Positions 53,931 to 64,000 of a stretch of DNA of 64,000 bases are shown piece after piece. How positions within the stretch are numbered: the first letter of the stretch is position 1; every line of letters starts with the position of its first letter. The stretch covers positions 805,884 to 869,883 of the forward strand of contig MU008180.1 in the NCBI GenBank assembly GCA_010909165.1, given 5' to 3'. The notes under the pieces are model-generated. The model did no database searches. It was given only the letters and a program-made list of their open reading frames with translations, and had not been told where the DNA came from. The translations under genes were made by a program, and so were the position numbers. Origin of the DNA: Anthoceros angustus (lineage: Eukaryota; Streptophyta; Anthocerotopsida; Anthocerotales; Anthocerotaceae).

Positions 53931-56290
53931 AGATGTGGAGGGTGGCTCACGTGTTCCTCATGCTCTCCATTTGACATAGCATGGTCCATGTTCCTCATGG
54001 TGTCTAAGGTTGCCTTGTGTGTGGAAATGCCTCTAAGTCCGGACAACGGGAGCTTGAAGAAAGAGGAGGCGAGGAGATGTGGAAGACAATTGCTCGGTGG
54101 GGAGCTCAGGCACTCATCCGGTGGCAGTGGCGAGATTGCAGGCGAGGTGGGCGAGCTCACAGGTGCCCAAGCGCAGTGGCGGATCCATGGTATCAAGGCG
54201 GGGCGGCGAAGCGGGCGGAAGGGAAGGGCCGGCGGCGGCAAAGGCGCTTGGAGGAATATGGGCGGCGAAAGGGCCCATGGCAAGTTGGACATGGAGGCGG
54301 TGATGGCGACCCTCCGTTGTCTTTGGGGTGGATGTCAAAGACACAGGACTCATAAATGGAGGACGGGTTGGGGAGCAGGTGGAGGCTTTTGGGCCCCTAG
54401 TTTTAACGAGGGGCATGGGTGGCGAAGCCCGATGCCCTTAGCGAAGAAGAATGGAGGAAATTGATGTTCTTATTTTTGGCATGTCTGAGGCCCACTGAGA
54501 AGCGGATCCCTAGGCTCATGGCCCTTGGAATTCTGTTGGAGAAACTTGTTGGCCTCGGCGTGAGCGGAAGACCTTCCACGAGAAGACACAAGCAGGGAGG
54601 AATAAAGCAGAAGTCGTGAGGAAGGCGGGCGGTGAGGCTGCGAGAGTCAGGAGGAAGAGCCCTACTCGTTGTAGGGGCCCAAGGACCTGGCGGCTTGGGT
54701 TGGTACTCTAGTGCTTTCAAGTTTGTCTCACCTTGTGCTACATGTTTGTCATGCACATGGTCCTAAGTCCTCTACGCCTACTATCATGTGAGGTGCACCC
54801 TAGTCGGCCCTCACGGTCATTCAACCTAGTTTGCCATGGTGTAGGGTCATGTGAAGTGCACCATGCTCGTTGTTGCCTTGATGTCACTTTCGGACCAAGT
54901 TGTTGAGCAACATGTGCGTTGTCCTGGTCATTTGCTACATGTTTCTCCTCCACTTGATGTGCCCGATTATCACTTTTTATTCCGTTTGCTCGACTGGTGG
55001 GCACATTGCTACTTTCCACCTGTGTGTCCCACTAGATCCAGCGATGGGTGATTTACTTGCCTTTGTACTTGTGAAGGTGAAGGCTCGCGAAGGAAGACCA
55101 AGGTGGCTACGTGCTCGCCACAGTCCGTGTCATTTGGGAGTTGGATGTAAATGTCCAACTTGACAAGGTGGATGCGTTGCAAAGGAGGTAAAGCATGCTT
55201 TGACCGATGAAAGCAGGCTTGGGGTGGCGTTCGACACAAGTGTTCCCGAAATGGAGATGGTGCGAGGCATCGAAGATGGCGAGACTTTGAGGACATTCAA
55301 GGGCACGGATCCTTGGTCGACCACCTTTGGGTCACTTCAAGCCATATGCTCTGGAGAAGAGCACATGTATTTGAGTTGAGGCTGGCGGCGGAGGACTCTT
55401 GCTGCCTTGAGCTTCAGCAGGCTTGTCTTTGTCGACCGGAAGAGCGGATGTTCAACGTCCTCAAGTCCTTGGCAGCGGTCATGGATGTTGAAGTGGAGGA
55501 GGCACAGTGCACCAACTTCCTTCCAGGCGCCCTTGGGCGGATGCGGGGCCGACCATTGTTGTGAATGCTTGCCCTATATCGCTAGGTATGCTTTTGGTGT
55601 CTTGTGTGGATCACACTTATGCGCCTAGTGCTTGCCATGTTTCTCTTGAGTACATGTCATTGCGGTGGTTTGGGCGCAATGGCGATTCTCTCATGCGGCA
55701 TATGTACCATGAATTTTGCCTCTTTTCTCATTTGCGGACCAACAAGCATTGTGCCCTCGAAGAGCATGGAGGTGGACACCGGTGGTTCGCTGGGATCTGC
55801 CGCGAGGAGCAGTGAGGCATGGTGCGATGAACAACTCAAGGAGTGGAAGTCAGTACCTTGAGCTTGTAAAGGATCCGGATGGATTGCTCTCGCCTTGAGA
55901 AGATTCGCGAAGTCACCGCCGTTCATACCGCAGCATCTCCGTGTCAGGCGGAGGGTGTGGGCGGAACGGGATTTCCTTTTCCCTTGTATTGCTTTCCTCC
56001 AAAGCTAATGCTATCAATGCTTTTTTGCAGCTTGCTACGACAAGTTGCCTCCGATGTCAAGTGCCGGTCGGTGTTCCCATTCGAATCTGGCGACTGTTTA
56101 CCACCCAGCGGCTCGTATGGCTCGGTTTTGGCGTCGGATCGAGACGGAGGGTTCCTTGGACCCGCCCTCGGTGAAAAAAGGGTGTGCCGAGGCATTCGAG
56201 TAGGGCTAGGGAGGCGGCAAGTGCGAGTGCTGCGGGAAGACAATGCAGGCGGGGGGATCGAGGGGACCCGGTGCATTTGCACACCAGGAA
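53931..56290. other. GC-rich transposon-like territory, no gene recognised
   Basis: Many long frames occur on both strands, as expected from the base composition, but none shows conserved motifs. Probably degenerate transposon internal sequence between the gypsy remnants and the gag-like region further right. Confidence 0.4.
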
Positions 56291-56299
56291 CAAAGTGCG

Positions 56300-56775
56300 A
56301 TGTGGGGGAGAAGGCCACACAGGCGGTGGAGAAGGCCACGCCTTGAGAACACCACCCCGTAGAATGCCACACCTAATGTGGAGAAGATCACAGTTGAGGT
56401 GGACAAGGACACTGCGAGAAGGCCATACACGAGGTGGACACATGCGTGGAAGGCCATACACAGGTGGACCACGGTGCGATGGAGAAGGCCATACACAGGT
56501 GGCACAATTGCGATGGAGAAGGCCATACCGGTGGACACAGGCAGCGGTGGAAGGCCATACCTAAGGTGGACACAGTGCGATGGAGAAGGCCATACACGAG
56601 GTGGAGAAGGGCATATGGAGTGGAGAAGGCCACACTTGAGGTGGAGAAGGCCATGCACGAGGTGGAGAAGGCCACACTTGAGCAAGAGAGGGCCATACAT
56701 GATGTGGAGAAGGACACGTGGCGGAGAAACACACACATGATGTGGACAAGGACAAACACGGGTGGAGAATGAGGT
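56300..56775 (+). repeat. Minisatellite encoding a coiled-coil-type repeat
   Basis: First about six units near 36 bp of the type GTGGACACAGTGCGATGGAG followed by AAGGCCATACACGAG (reading VDTVAMEKAIHE); then about five 21-bp units of the type GTGGAGAAGGCCACACTTGAG (reading VEKATLE, VEKAMHE). In the frame of the 21-bp part the protein reads VEKATLEVEKAMHEVEKAT, a heptad pattern. Small indels knock the 36-bp part out of one frame. A repeat segment of a lost coiled-coil protein, perhaps a transposon gag, is likely. Confidence 0.75.
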
Positions 56776-57439
56776 CTGGCGAGGCGAAGAAGGGTGCATC
56801 TCAACTAGACAAGGACACACAGGGTGGAGAAGGACCCTTGGAGAATGACACACACAGTCGCTGCATTGTCTCGAGGTTGGGAATGTGAATGGGTGGGCCT
56901 GATTTGGTGCGGCGGGATAATAGTGCTGTGAGCATGGGGACCCGCTCACGGGAAAAGAGGCCGCAGCGTAAGGCTCAAAGGCGACCAAGCCCGGCACATT
57001 CGGCAAGATCGAAGACTAGTCACTTGCCTCCAGTGCAAGAGTTGGAGCACAGGGATAACTATATAGTGCGTGCGGAGCGCAATATAGAAAACGTTAACTT
57101 CTACCTCCTCGGTGTGAGGTGTGCACAAACTCGAGCCTTGGTGTGGAAGACCACATGTGCACTAACCCCGCTCCCAAGTGTCGGGATGAGCGATTTTTTT
57201 GTTTTGGATGTGTTAGAATAGCAAAGTGCTTTGAGAATCAGTCGTCTTTTATACGGAATGGTCCTTGGCCCTTGGAGATAATAATAATTTTTTGACCCTT
57301 AGGTTTGACCCGGAGGGTGGGGTAAATAGAGTCCTTGGGTATTGGGAATTTTTAGAATAAAAGGTGTCTATATATGCTAGGGATGCTCACAATATGCCAC
57401 GTTGAGTAGTCAAGTGGGGTGGTGGCTAGTTCCACCACG

Positions 57440-58640
57440 GTGGCGAAAGCAGGGCGTCTGAGACCGAGTTTACAACCCTAGTGGCGGGCGGGACTACATC
57501 GGGTCGGGCGCAGGCGGGAGAAGGGCACACCCGGCCAGCAGTCGCGACTTTCCGGGAGAGGCGATCGGGCGGAGGCTGCGGCAAGAAGGCGGCGCGTACA
57601 ACTCGCCGAGCCAAATCTGTCTGCGGGAGGAAGAGGCGCGGCAGTCGGGAGACGGGCGGCGGCGGAGAGAAATCAGGCGGCAAGTTCGCGAGGCGTGGAA
57701 GGAGGCGGCGTCGATTTTTCTTGACGAGTCTGCGGGGAGGTCGAGGTTTTGGGAAACAACGAGAGAAGGAGATGGCGCTGCGGCGAAATCCCCACCTTGT
57801 TATGGACCCTTTGGAAAGTGAGGCTCGGCTGGTGCGAGGCTGGGCACAGTTCATGGAGAAGAAATGGTGCTTGTGACCTGCATTGGTGCAAGAGTCGCCC
57901 GGCAATTAAGGACCAAGTCGCAAGAGGGTGGAGGAAAAGGCCAGCGGGATTTGGCCCTCTTTCGAGGCGGTGTATGGGCGAAGCATCGAAGATGGGAGCT
58001 TGGTGATTGACCCCAGTGAAGAAGACCTTGAGGCTGCACGCGCTCATGAAACTGGGGAAGTGAGTGAACAATGGTGGGTGACTCGCCAACTCGTGTCTCT
58101 GTGGTGGGATTAGCCAAATGGATTTTGTGTTTCTCTGAGCCGGAAGGCTGGATCATATGGCGGATCACTTCTTGGTTTTTCTTCACGAGGTGGTTAAGGG
58201 TACACAAATTGATTGGGGAAGGATGATTTTGAAAGAGCACATGAGGAGAAGGCGAATTACTCTCTCCTTCCCTCGGCCCTCCTTGATTTCACCTTTCGAT
58301 TCATGTATTTGCGCATTAGGGTGTTTAGCAGTTGGGCATGTCCTGCATGGTTGGAAGCCGGTCGGGGAACTCAAGGTAGAAGAGGAGGAATTTAAGGAGG
58401 ATTCGGGCAAGGATTCCAGCGGTTGGGAATCGCCTCCTGGAAGATTCGGAAGAGGTGGGGAAGTTTCCAAGGGTAAGCGAAGGCGGCAGTCGAGCAGGGT
58501 CGGCGAAAAGGGAGGAACGACGCGTGAGGAGGAGGAACCCACCTACAGGGTCACAGTCGAAGGCAGGGAGCAGGTAAGGAGGGAAAATAAAGGGAAATGG
58601 CAAGTTGCTCCCCTCCAGGTCGAGGATGAATCACGCTAGA
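57440..58640 (+). pseudogene. Plant-transposon/gag-like protein remnant
   Basis: The frame at 58157-58639 reads FLVFLHEVVKGTQIDWGRMI, then SFPRPSLISPF, resembling the 'putative plant transposon protein' domain (a GxxxDxGRxI box, then a FPxLIxxL box). Upstream frames at 57481-57876 (basic, then LRRNPHLVMDPLESEARLVR) and 57928-58113 (IWPSFEAVYGRSIEDGSLVI) look like earlier parts of the same protein in other phases. A Glu/Lys-rich tail follows. I base the family name on motif similarity only. Confidence 0.55.
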
Positions 58641-58814
58641 GAATGGGCGGGGAAGAGGCGATGGCGGACCAACCCCTAGGAGAGGAGGGTTAACTGCCAA
58701 GACCCGGCGACTCGGGATATTTTGGCGACATTTCATCTGGGTAGGTGGGGATAGGTGACACACCTCGCGTCACGAGGTGTTGTGGAGGCGGATGGGCAAA
58801 GGACAGCCAATTTG

Positions 58815-61790
58815 GGGATTTGCGAGGTTTGACTTGACCATGGCTCGGAGCGGATCTCCTCGATCAAGCGACCATGGCTCTCTCACAGTGAGTGTGCAAG
58901 GCCAGGAAGTTGCTCAAGGAGAAGTTGGAAGCACAGGAAGGCGAGGCAAAGCGTAGAGGCCTTGAGCAGGGGTGACGGCCTTATACAAAACGAGGCGATT
59001 AAGGGCCATGTCCACTCGGCAGGAGGCCTTAGTAATCGTCAAGGGGGCATGCTACAATTGAAGAGCTTCAAGATGAGGTCTCGCGAGTCGGGAGGCGGTG
59101 GGCGATGGCGCCCTTGGAGAAATTCAAGAAGCTGGCGGAGATACAAGCGGGAAAGAAGCTAGGGCGAGTCAAGAGGGTGGCCAGAAGAAAGGAGGCGACG
59201 CGAGGCAGAAGCAACCACCGTGGAAAGACCACCACGGTGGCTAAACTCCGTGGGCGTGGGCGAGGTGGGGAAGTCACCGGCAGTGTCGCAGATGGAGGAC
59301 GGATCTCACGGAGAATCAAGGCCGGCCCGGATTGTCCACGGGAGGAGAGGTAAGGACCTCATCGAGGAAGGGCGTATTGTGCTACGTCGGATGAGGATGC
59401 TCATGTCACAGCCACTGCATGGTGGCCAGTGCTCACTCTAAGCGTGTATGTGGTTGTTAGAGACGGGGAGGCGAAACTCAGGTACAGCATCTCTTGACGG
59501 CCTGGCGGGTCTTTGTTGATGGACGAGCGCGCCACAATCCGTGTCGTTGTAGTATGGAGTCAGTTCCCAAGGAATAGTAGCCTCGTTTGGCGCTTGACCT
59601 CTTACTCAGGTGGGCGGGGGTAAGGAAGTCTGGGGCACCTTGAGTCTTTGCGTTGGTAAGCGGCGTCTTCGCCTCTTGACTCCACGAGTTCGTCGGGGCT
59701 CGGCGGCCCGTCGTGGTTGTTGGCATCAGCCGGTGCGGGCCATGGCGGCCGGCTCCCTCACATGCTTGGGGTGCTCGGGAGGGCACCAAAAGGAGGAAGA
59801 ATCTCCTCCCAAACTTCCACAGGTGGTGAGGGGTTCGCTCAGGCGTATGGAGTCAGGAATCCTCGATCGTCCTCCTCCAGTCGCTTGGTCTTGAAGGGCG
59901 ACCCCCACCTCAGGCGCCCTTGCACGCTCTACCGGGGCCTCCGGCCCGGGCGCCCGTTCAAGCTCTCCCTGAAATGTCCCCATACATGAATCGGTATGGG
60001 GTGATGAGGCTTCTCGCTCCTTAGCTTCGTGCCTCTGGAGGCAGGCGAAGATAATCCTTCCCGATCCGCTCTCTTCCCAGCTGGGCGCATGCGAGAATAG
60101 CGAGGTTATCACCAGGTGATATTGTGGGCGTGGATTCTACTGGGTGGGAATCAGGCGGTAATTTGCTCAAGCGCATCTCTTGGGATTTCGTAGCTTGACT
60201 GTCATACCATGGCTCATCTGCAGCGGATCTCTCTTTCGTCACCAGGGCATGCTTGGCTCTCTCACTGGTCTCAGTGCTGGCCTCCAACAGGAGAGATTGC
60301 TCAAGGTTTGGAAGCTGCCTGGAAGCATGCGGCACCAGGCAAAGAAGCGGATTTTGCCCTGCTGTGACTCTGCACCCCGGTTGATACGCAAATGCCTTAG
60401 TGATCCGGTCGCGATTAAGAGGCCATTGACTTCCAGGCTCGCCGCCCGAGCAGGCCTTAGTAAATCGCCTTTGCTCTGGCGCAAGGCGCCTCCACTTGAT
60501 TGAAGAGCTCTTCAGACTGAGGTTCCCCCCTTAGCTGCGAGGTCCTGGTGAGCAGCGCTTGGGCCTAGCGAGTAAATCTTGTTTGTGTACAATTGGAGGT
60601 AACATAAGGCGGGAAACCCTTGCAGACACTAGGGCCGGAGAATCCAAGACAGGCGTTTCTCTGGCCAAGAGAAGGCCGAATGCTTTCATACCACTTGCCT
60701 CGGCCTTCACTTGCTCTTGGGTTCCAGAGCAACCCTCCTCCCACAGGTGGCCTCCACTTCACAGGTCTTCTCCGGTGGCTAAACCACCCAGAGACCCCAA
60801 AAGCATTCAAATCCATGACGTGGGCGGAGTGACTGCCGTGTTTTTCTTCCCACGGCCCGGCCATTTAGGGTGAGGCCCCCACGCCAGAATGGAGTGGATG
60901 GCATCTCCTGAATCCAGAGGACCTCCACTCTGGCCCGGGATTGTCACGGAGGAAAGATGGGTTCCTCAGACCTCTGCAGCCGCCAGGAAAAGCGTGTTGT
61001 GCTACAGGCGTCCGGAGTGGTCGAGGATGCTCATGTCCATCAGCCTCGGTTTAGCTCTTGGCCTCCTAACTCACTTTCGGCAGTATGTGGTTGTTACCGG
61101 GATGGGCCCGAAACTCGGTGTAGAAGTCGAGGGGCTGCATCGCTACAGCCGGGGGGCCATTTGGCAGGTCTTTGTTGATGAGACGGAGTGCGAATCCGGG
61201 TGTCGTTGTGAGTATGACCGCTCCCTCCCTTGAGCCGCACGTCTTCGCCCTCCTTGCCGGCGGCTCTTGACCTCTTACCACTCCAAGGTGGGTAGGTACC
61301 CAAGACCTCCGAGGCCACGAGCACTGCCTTCCGCCTTCGGCCCCGTCTGAGTTCGTCGGGGCCCCAGTGCGTCGTGGTTTCAGCTGTCTAGGTACGTGAG
61401 CCGCCAACGCCTCCCAGATCGCCTCCCGTGCTACCGCCTCGAGGGGGCACCAAAAGGAGGAAGGGGAATCTCCTCCCAAACTTCCCTGGTGAGGGGTTCG
61501 CCCAGACGATGGAGTCCAATCCTCCCGCCCTCCTCCCGAGTCCGGGGAAGACTCCCCCACCCGGCCCTTGCACGCCTCAGGCCTCCACTTCCCGAGCGCC
61601 TGCCTGCCTCCCTCCTTCAGAGCTCAAATGTCCCCATACATGAACCGATGGCGAGGGCTTCTCCTTAGCATGCGGTTTCCCGATCAACCTAAGATAATCC
61701 TTCCCTGCCGCCTTCTTCCTGAGCGCATGCGTGAATATAACAGTTATCACCAAGGTGATCCACCTTGGTGAGGTGTTCCAATGGATAATG
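58815..61790. repeat. Tandem duplication of about 1.4-1.65 kb, two strongly diverged copies
   Basis: Copy 1 runs from about 58815 to 60170 and copy 2 from about 60180 to 61790. Anchors: TGACC/CATGGCTC near 58835 and 60205; GCGATTAAG near 58996 and 60412; GAGGATGCTCATGTC at 59393 and 61023; TGTCCCCATACATGAA at about 59975 and 61627. The offset grows from about 1370 to about 1655, so copy 1 lacks several hundred bases or copy 2 gained them. Part of copy 1 on the plus strand has coiled-coil character (LEKFKKLAEIQAGKKLGRVK), consistent with a gag-like origin. Confidence 0.7.
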
Positions 61791-62760
61791 ATCCGCCACA
61801 CTTTACTCGACCGTCCAGCAGACGGATATATCAACCATCCGTTGTCCGCTGCCTGTGCCTCAAAGATCGCCACGCGTGGTCGGCCCTATCTTCCCTTCGC
61901 CTTAAGGGGCCTGCACCACGCCCCTTCTTCCTCCTTCTGCGGGTAGGCCATCCTCGGGACCTCCAAGGTCCATCGCCGGGTCCTCCCGAGGTTCTTGGAT
62001 CGACCTCCTTGTTGATCGCCAAGATCTTCCGCAAACTCCTGACTAGAGTGACGTTGTCCAGGCCAATACACGTGCCATTCCCCACCAATTCCCCCGCCTC
62101 CAGCCAGGCAAGTCCGGATAGCCGGTCACAATGTTGCGCCCACGAGGGTCCATGGCCCGACTCCGGCTTTTGGGTGCCATTGCTTTCTCCTCCTCTTGTT
62201 GTCAGCCGGGCCGAGTCCACGGCACGATGTTCCTCCTCACGCTCCAACCTCGACTGAGCCGCTTGTCGACTGGCGCCCAAAAGATAGCGCCAGAGAGCCG
62301 GATTATGAGCGCAAGGGACCGTGAGGATTGTCTGAGGTCGCAAATAAATGACCTCCTCCGGCCAGGAAGTAACCGCTGGGCAAGGCGCTCGTCCAGAATC
62401 GCTGTGGGTCTGCATGGCTTACTCGACCCCACGCTCTTACTCGCCTTACGCTGCGCCAGGCGTGAATACCGCTATAACGGCCTCGCAAGGTTACGGCCCC
62501 GCCCATCTGCATGCCCGACCTCCACTGTGGCCCACGTGGCGCCGCCTGCCCGTCTCACGCCCGCCTCCTAGGTTACTCGCGATTTATCCTGCTGACTGGA
62601 GTGGGTTCCGGACTTATCTCATTCCCGTAGTCCGAGCTTGCCATAGTGGTACCGGGGTCCGTTGTTCACTCTGAGTCCGGAGTATACTCCGAGCCTCGTC
62701 CAAGCGCCACCCCAATTTATTCCTCCTTTTCCGCCTTTATTTATCCTTCAATCCTAAAAA
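61791..62760. other. GC-rich, no gene recognised
   Basis: Long frames on both strands without motifs. Probably the stretch between the tandem block and the gypsy integrase remnant. It may contain the 3' untranslated part or LTR of that element, but I could not identify an LTR border. Confidence 0.4.
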
Positions 62761-62769
62761 CAAAACCCT

Positions 62770-63920
62770 ACTTATTTCTTAACTCGTGAAGTGCATAGCC
62801 CACATACTCCTTCTCATCTGCTACGCCTCCGCCAACACTAATGACATTTCTTCACCCGCCACCCGCTCACCCGAGTGCAGCCTCCATCTAGCCGTGCGGA
62901 TGGACCCGTCATATACTTGCACCACTTGGTACGGACCCATCCATCTCGTGAAGTTTGCTCGAAAATGCATGTAACGACTATCATAAAGGAGGGCCAGTCC
63001 CTTCCTTTACATACTCCCGATTCCGCACGATCGTGCCAAATCTTTCACTGGTTTTGCACCAATCATCTTCACCGAGCTTCTTCCCCGTCCTCCGTAACAA
63101 ACCCCAAGAGTCGCCGAGCCGGCTTTCCTCCGCCGCCTCCCTTCCATCATTACTCAAAAGTGGGCACTTCAAACTCCACCGCATTACGGAGAGTGTCCGT
63201 AGGTCAAGAAGCAGGTCCGCACCTTCCTCTGTCGTCCTAACGCCCATGCGGATGGCGCTTGGTATCCTGGGCTCATGAGTTCATCGTGAGTTTATTCAGA
63301 TCCCGCAGATGAGCCCATTTGTCTTCTCCGTCACCCCATTGGCCTTGTAGGATTGTGGTGCTCATGATTGATGCAAATACTCCATGGCGCCACCATCATT
63401 AAGGAAATGGGTTCCCCTATCACTTACCAACATGGACATCCGCATCTGTTATGATGTTCTCATGACAGAATTTGGCCAGATTTTGGTGAGTCCGCTCTTG
63501 TCGCCACCGCCTACCCACCGGTGCAGAGTCCGCTGCCACCGTGATGTATCTCCTTTGTGTGTCTTGTCGAGGTCAGATAGGTCCAACAAAGTCAATACCC
63601 CACTTTTCGAAGGTGCCGCCAATATCCATTTAGCGGCCACCGTGTCGCTTGGCTTTCCGATCCGCCGACAAGCATCACACTTCTTCACAAACCGTGGGTG
63701 TCCCCATACATTGTTGGCCACCGATCCCGCCTAAAAATCTTTTGGTGGTGACCGCGTAGTGTCCTCCCCAATCCTTCGTGCATTCCTCGACGACCGCCTC
63801 CTCTCTCGCCGGCCAGGTACCTTCGCTCTACTCCGTCCCTAATTTGAACACACACCTGTGTACATTCTCAAGGGTCGAGCATAGTGCACGAATGCCTCCT
63901 CCGCCCACGAGTCGATTGGA
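62770..63920 (-). pseudogene. Ty3/gypsy integrase region, partially degraded
   Basis: In order on the minus strand: ECTKDWGGHYAVTTKRF (about 63790-63740, linker after RNase H); FVKKCDACRRIGKPSDT (about 63690-63640, zinc-binding CxxC); LVSDRGTHFLND (about 63430-63395, catalytic Asp); KANGVTEKTNGLICG (about 63340-63300, catalytic Glu); and LALLYDSRYMHFRANFTRWM, then GPYQVVQVYDGSI (about 62995-62900, C-terminal GPY box). Several frame changes interrupt it. The rest of pol would lie to the right of the window. It is a different gypsy lineage from the 50-53 kb fragments, judging by the GPYQVVQVYD box. Confidence 0.8.
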
Positions 63921-64000
63921 AGCTCCATTCCCTGAGGTACCGCCTATTTCTTCAGAGGCCTGGACGGCGACCCTCCCTTCTCCGCTCGCTAAGGCCGCTC

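Noticed and set aside
56206-57006. A 266-codon minus-strand frame rich in Cys, His, Pro and Ser
   Set aside because: It is the antisense of the GTGGAGAAGGCC minisatellite; repetition alone keeps it open.

Overview
The window is nuclear DNA of a land plant that still makes flagellated sperm; a seed-free plant is most likely, with a lycophyte or fern my best guess. The evidence is a cilia/flagella-specific CFAP43-type gene at the left edge, a cGMP-dependent-kinase-type gene with four cyclic-nucleotide-binding modules (an architecture known from algae and protists and absent from model flowering plants), a large intronless PLS-E pentatricopeptide gene, and typical plant genes (NCA1, SCPL51, plant-type CCC, plant FN3K, an 11S-type cupin, an F-box gene). 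Introns are short, mostly about 70-150 bp, with GT-AG borders and two apparent GC-AG introns. I cannot fix the species.

Layout. 1-6.4 kb: CFAP43-like gene (-), open at the left edge, carrying a 1.1-kb internal tandem duplication. 6.4-15 kb: mostly non-genic, with a 51-bp coding-type repeat, a decayed PIF/Harbinger transposase, a 0.6-kb tandem repeat and a small secreted Cys-rich ORF. 15-36 kb: the gene-dense core. In order it holds FN3K (-), NCA1 (+), an 11S globulin-like cupin (-), SCPL51 (+), an intronless cation-chloride cotransporter (-) and a PKG-like kinase (+). 36-50 kb: an intronless PPR gene, a PPR pseudogene and an F-box gene, mixed with a LINE fragment, a copy of the 3' end of the PKG gene, and an unrecognised decayed coding region. 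50-64 kb: GC-richer transposon territory with Ty3/gypsy integrase fragments on the minus strand, a plant-transposon/gag-like protein on the plus strand, a coiled-coil-type minisatellite, and two tandem duplications with a period near 1.4-1.67 kb.

How the genes relate. CFAP43 and the PKG-like kinase both fit motile-sperm biology. FN3K and NCA1 are divergently placed and both deal with oxidative or glycation damage. The 11S-type storage cupin and the SCPL51 carboxypeptidase are divergently transcribed from about 365 bp. These links are inferences from position.

Caution. Nearly every repeat pair differs by many 1-5 base indels, and two otherwise convincing genes (CFAP43 copy 2 and the 11S cupin) carry frameshifts of the same kind. 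I cannot tell decay from consensus error. The exon models were read by eye from splice borders and family similarity.
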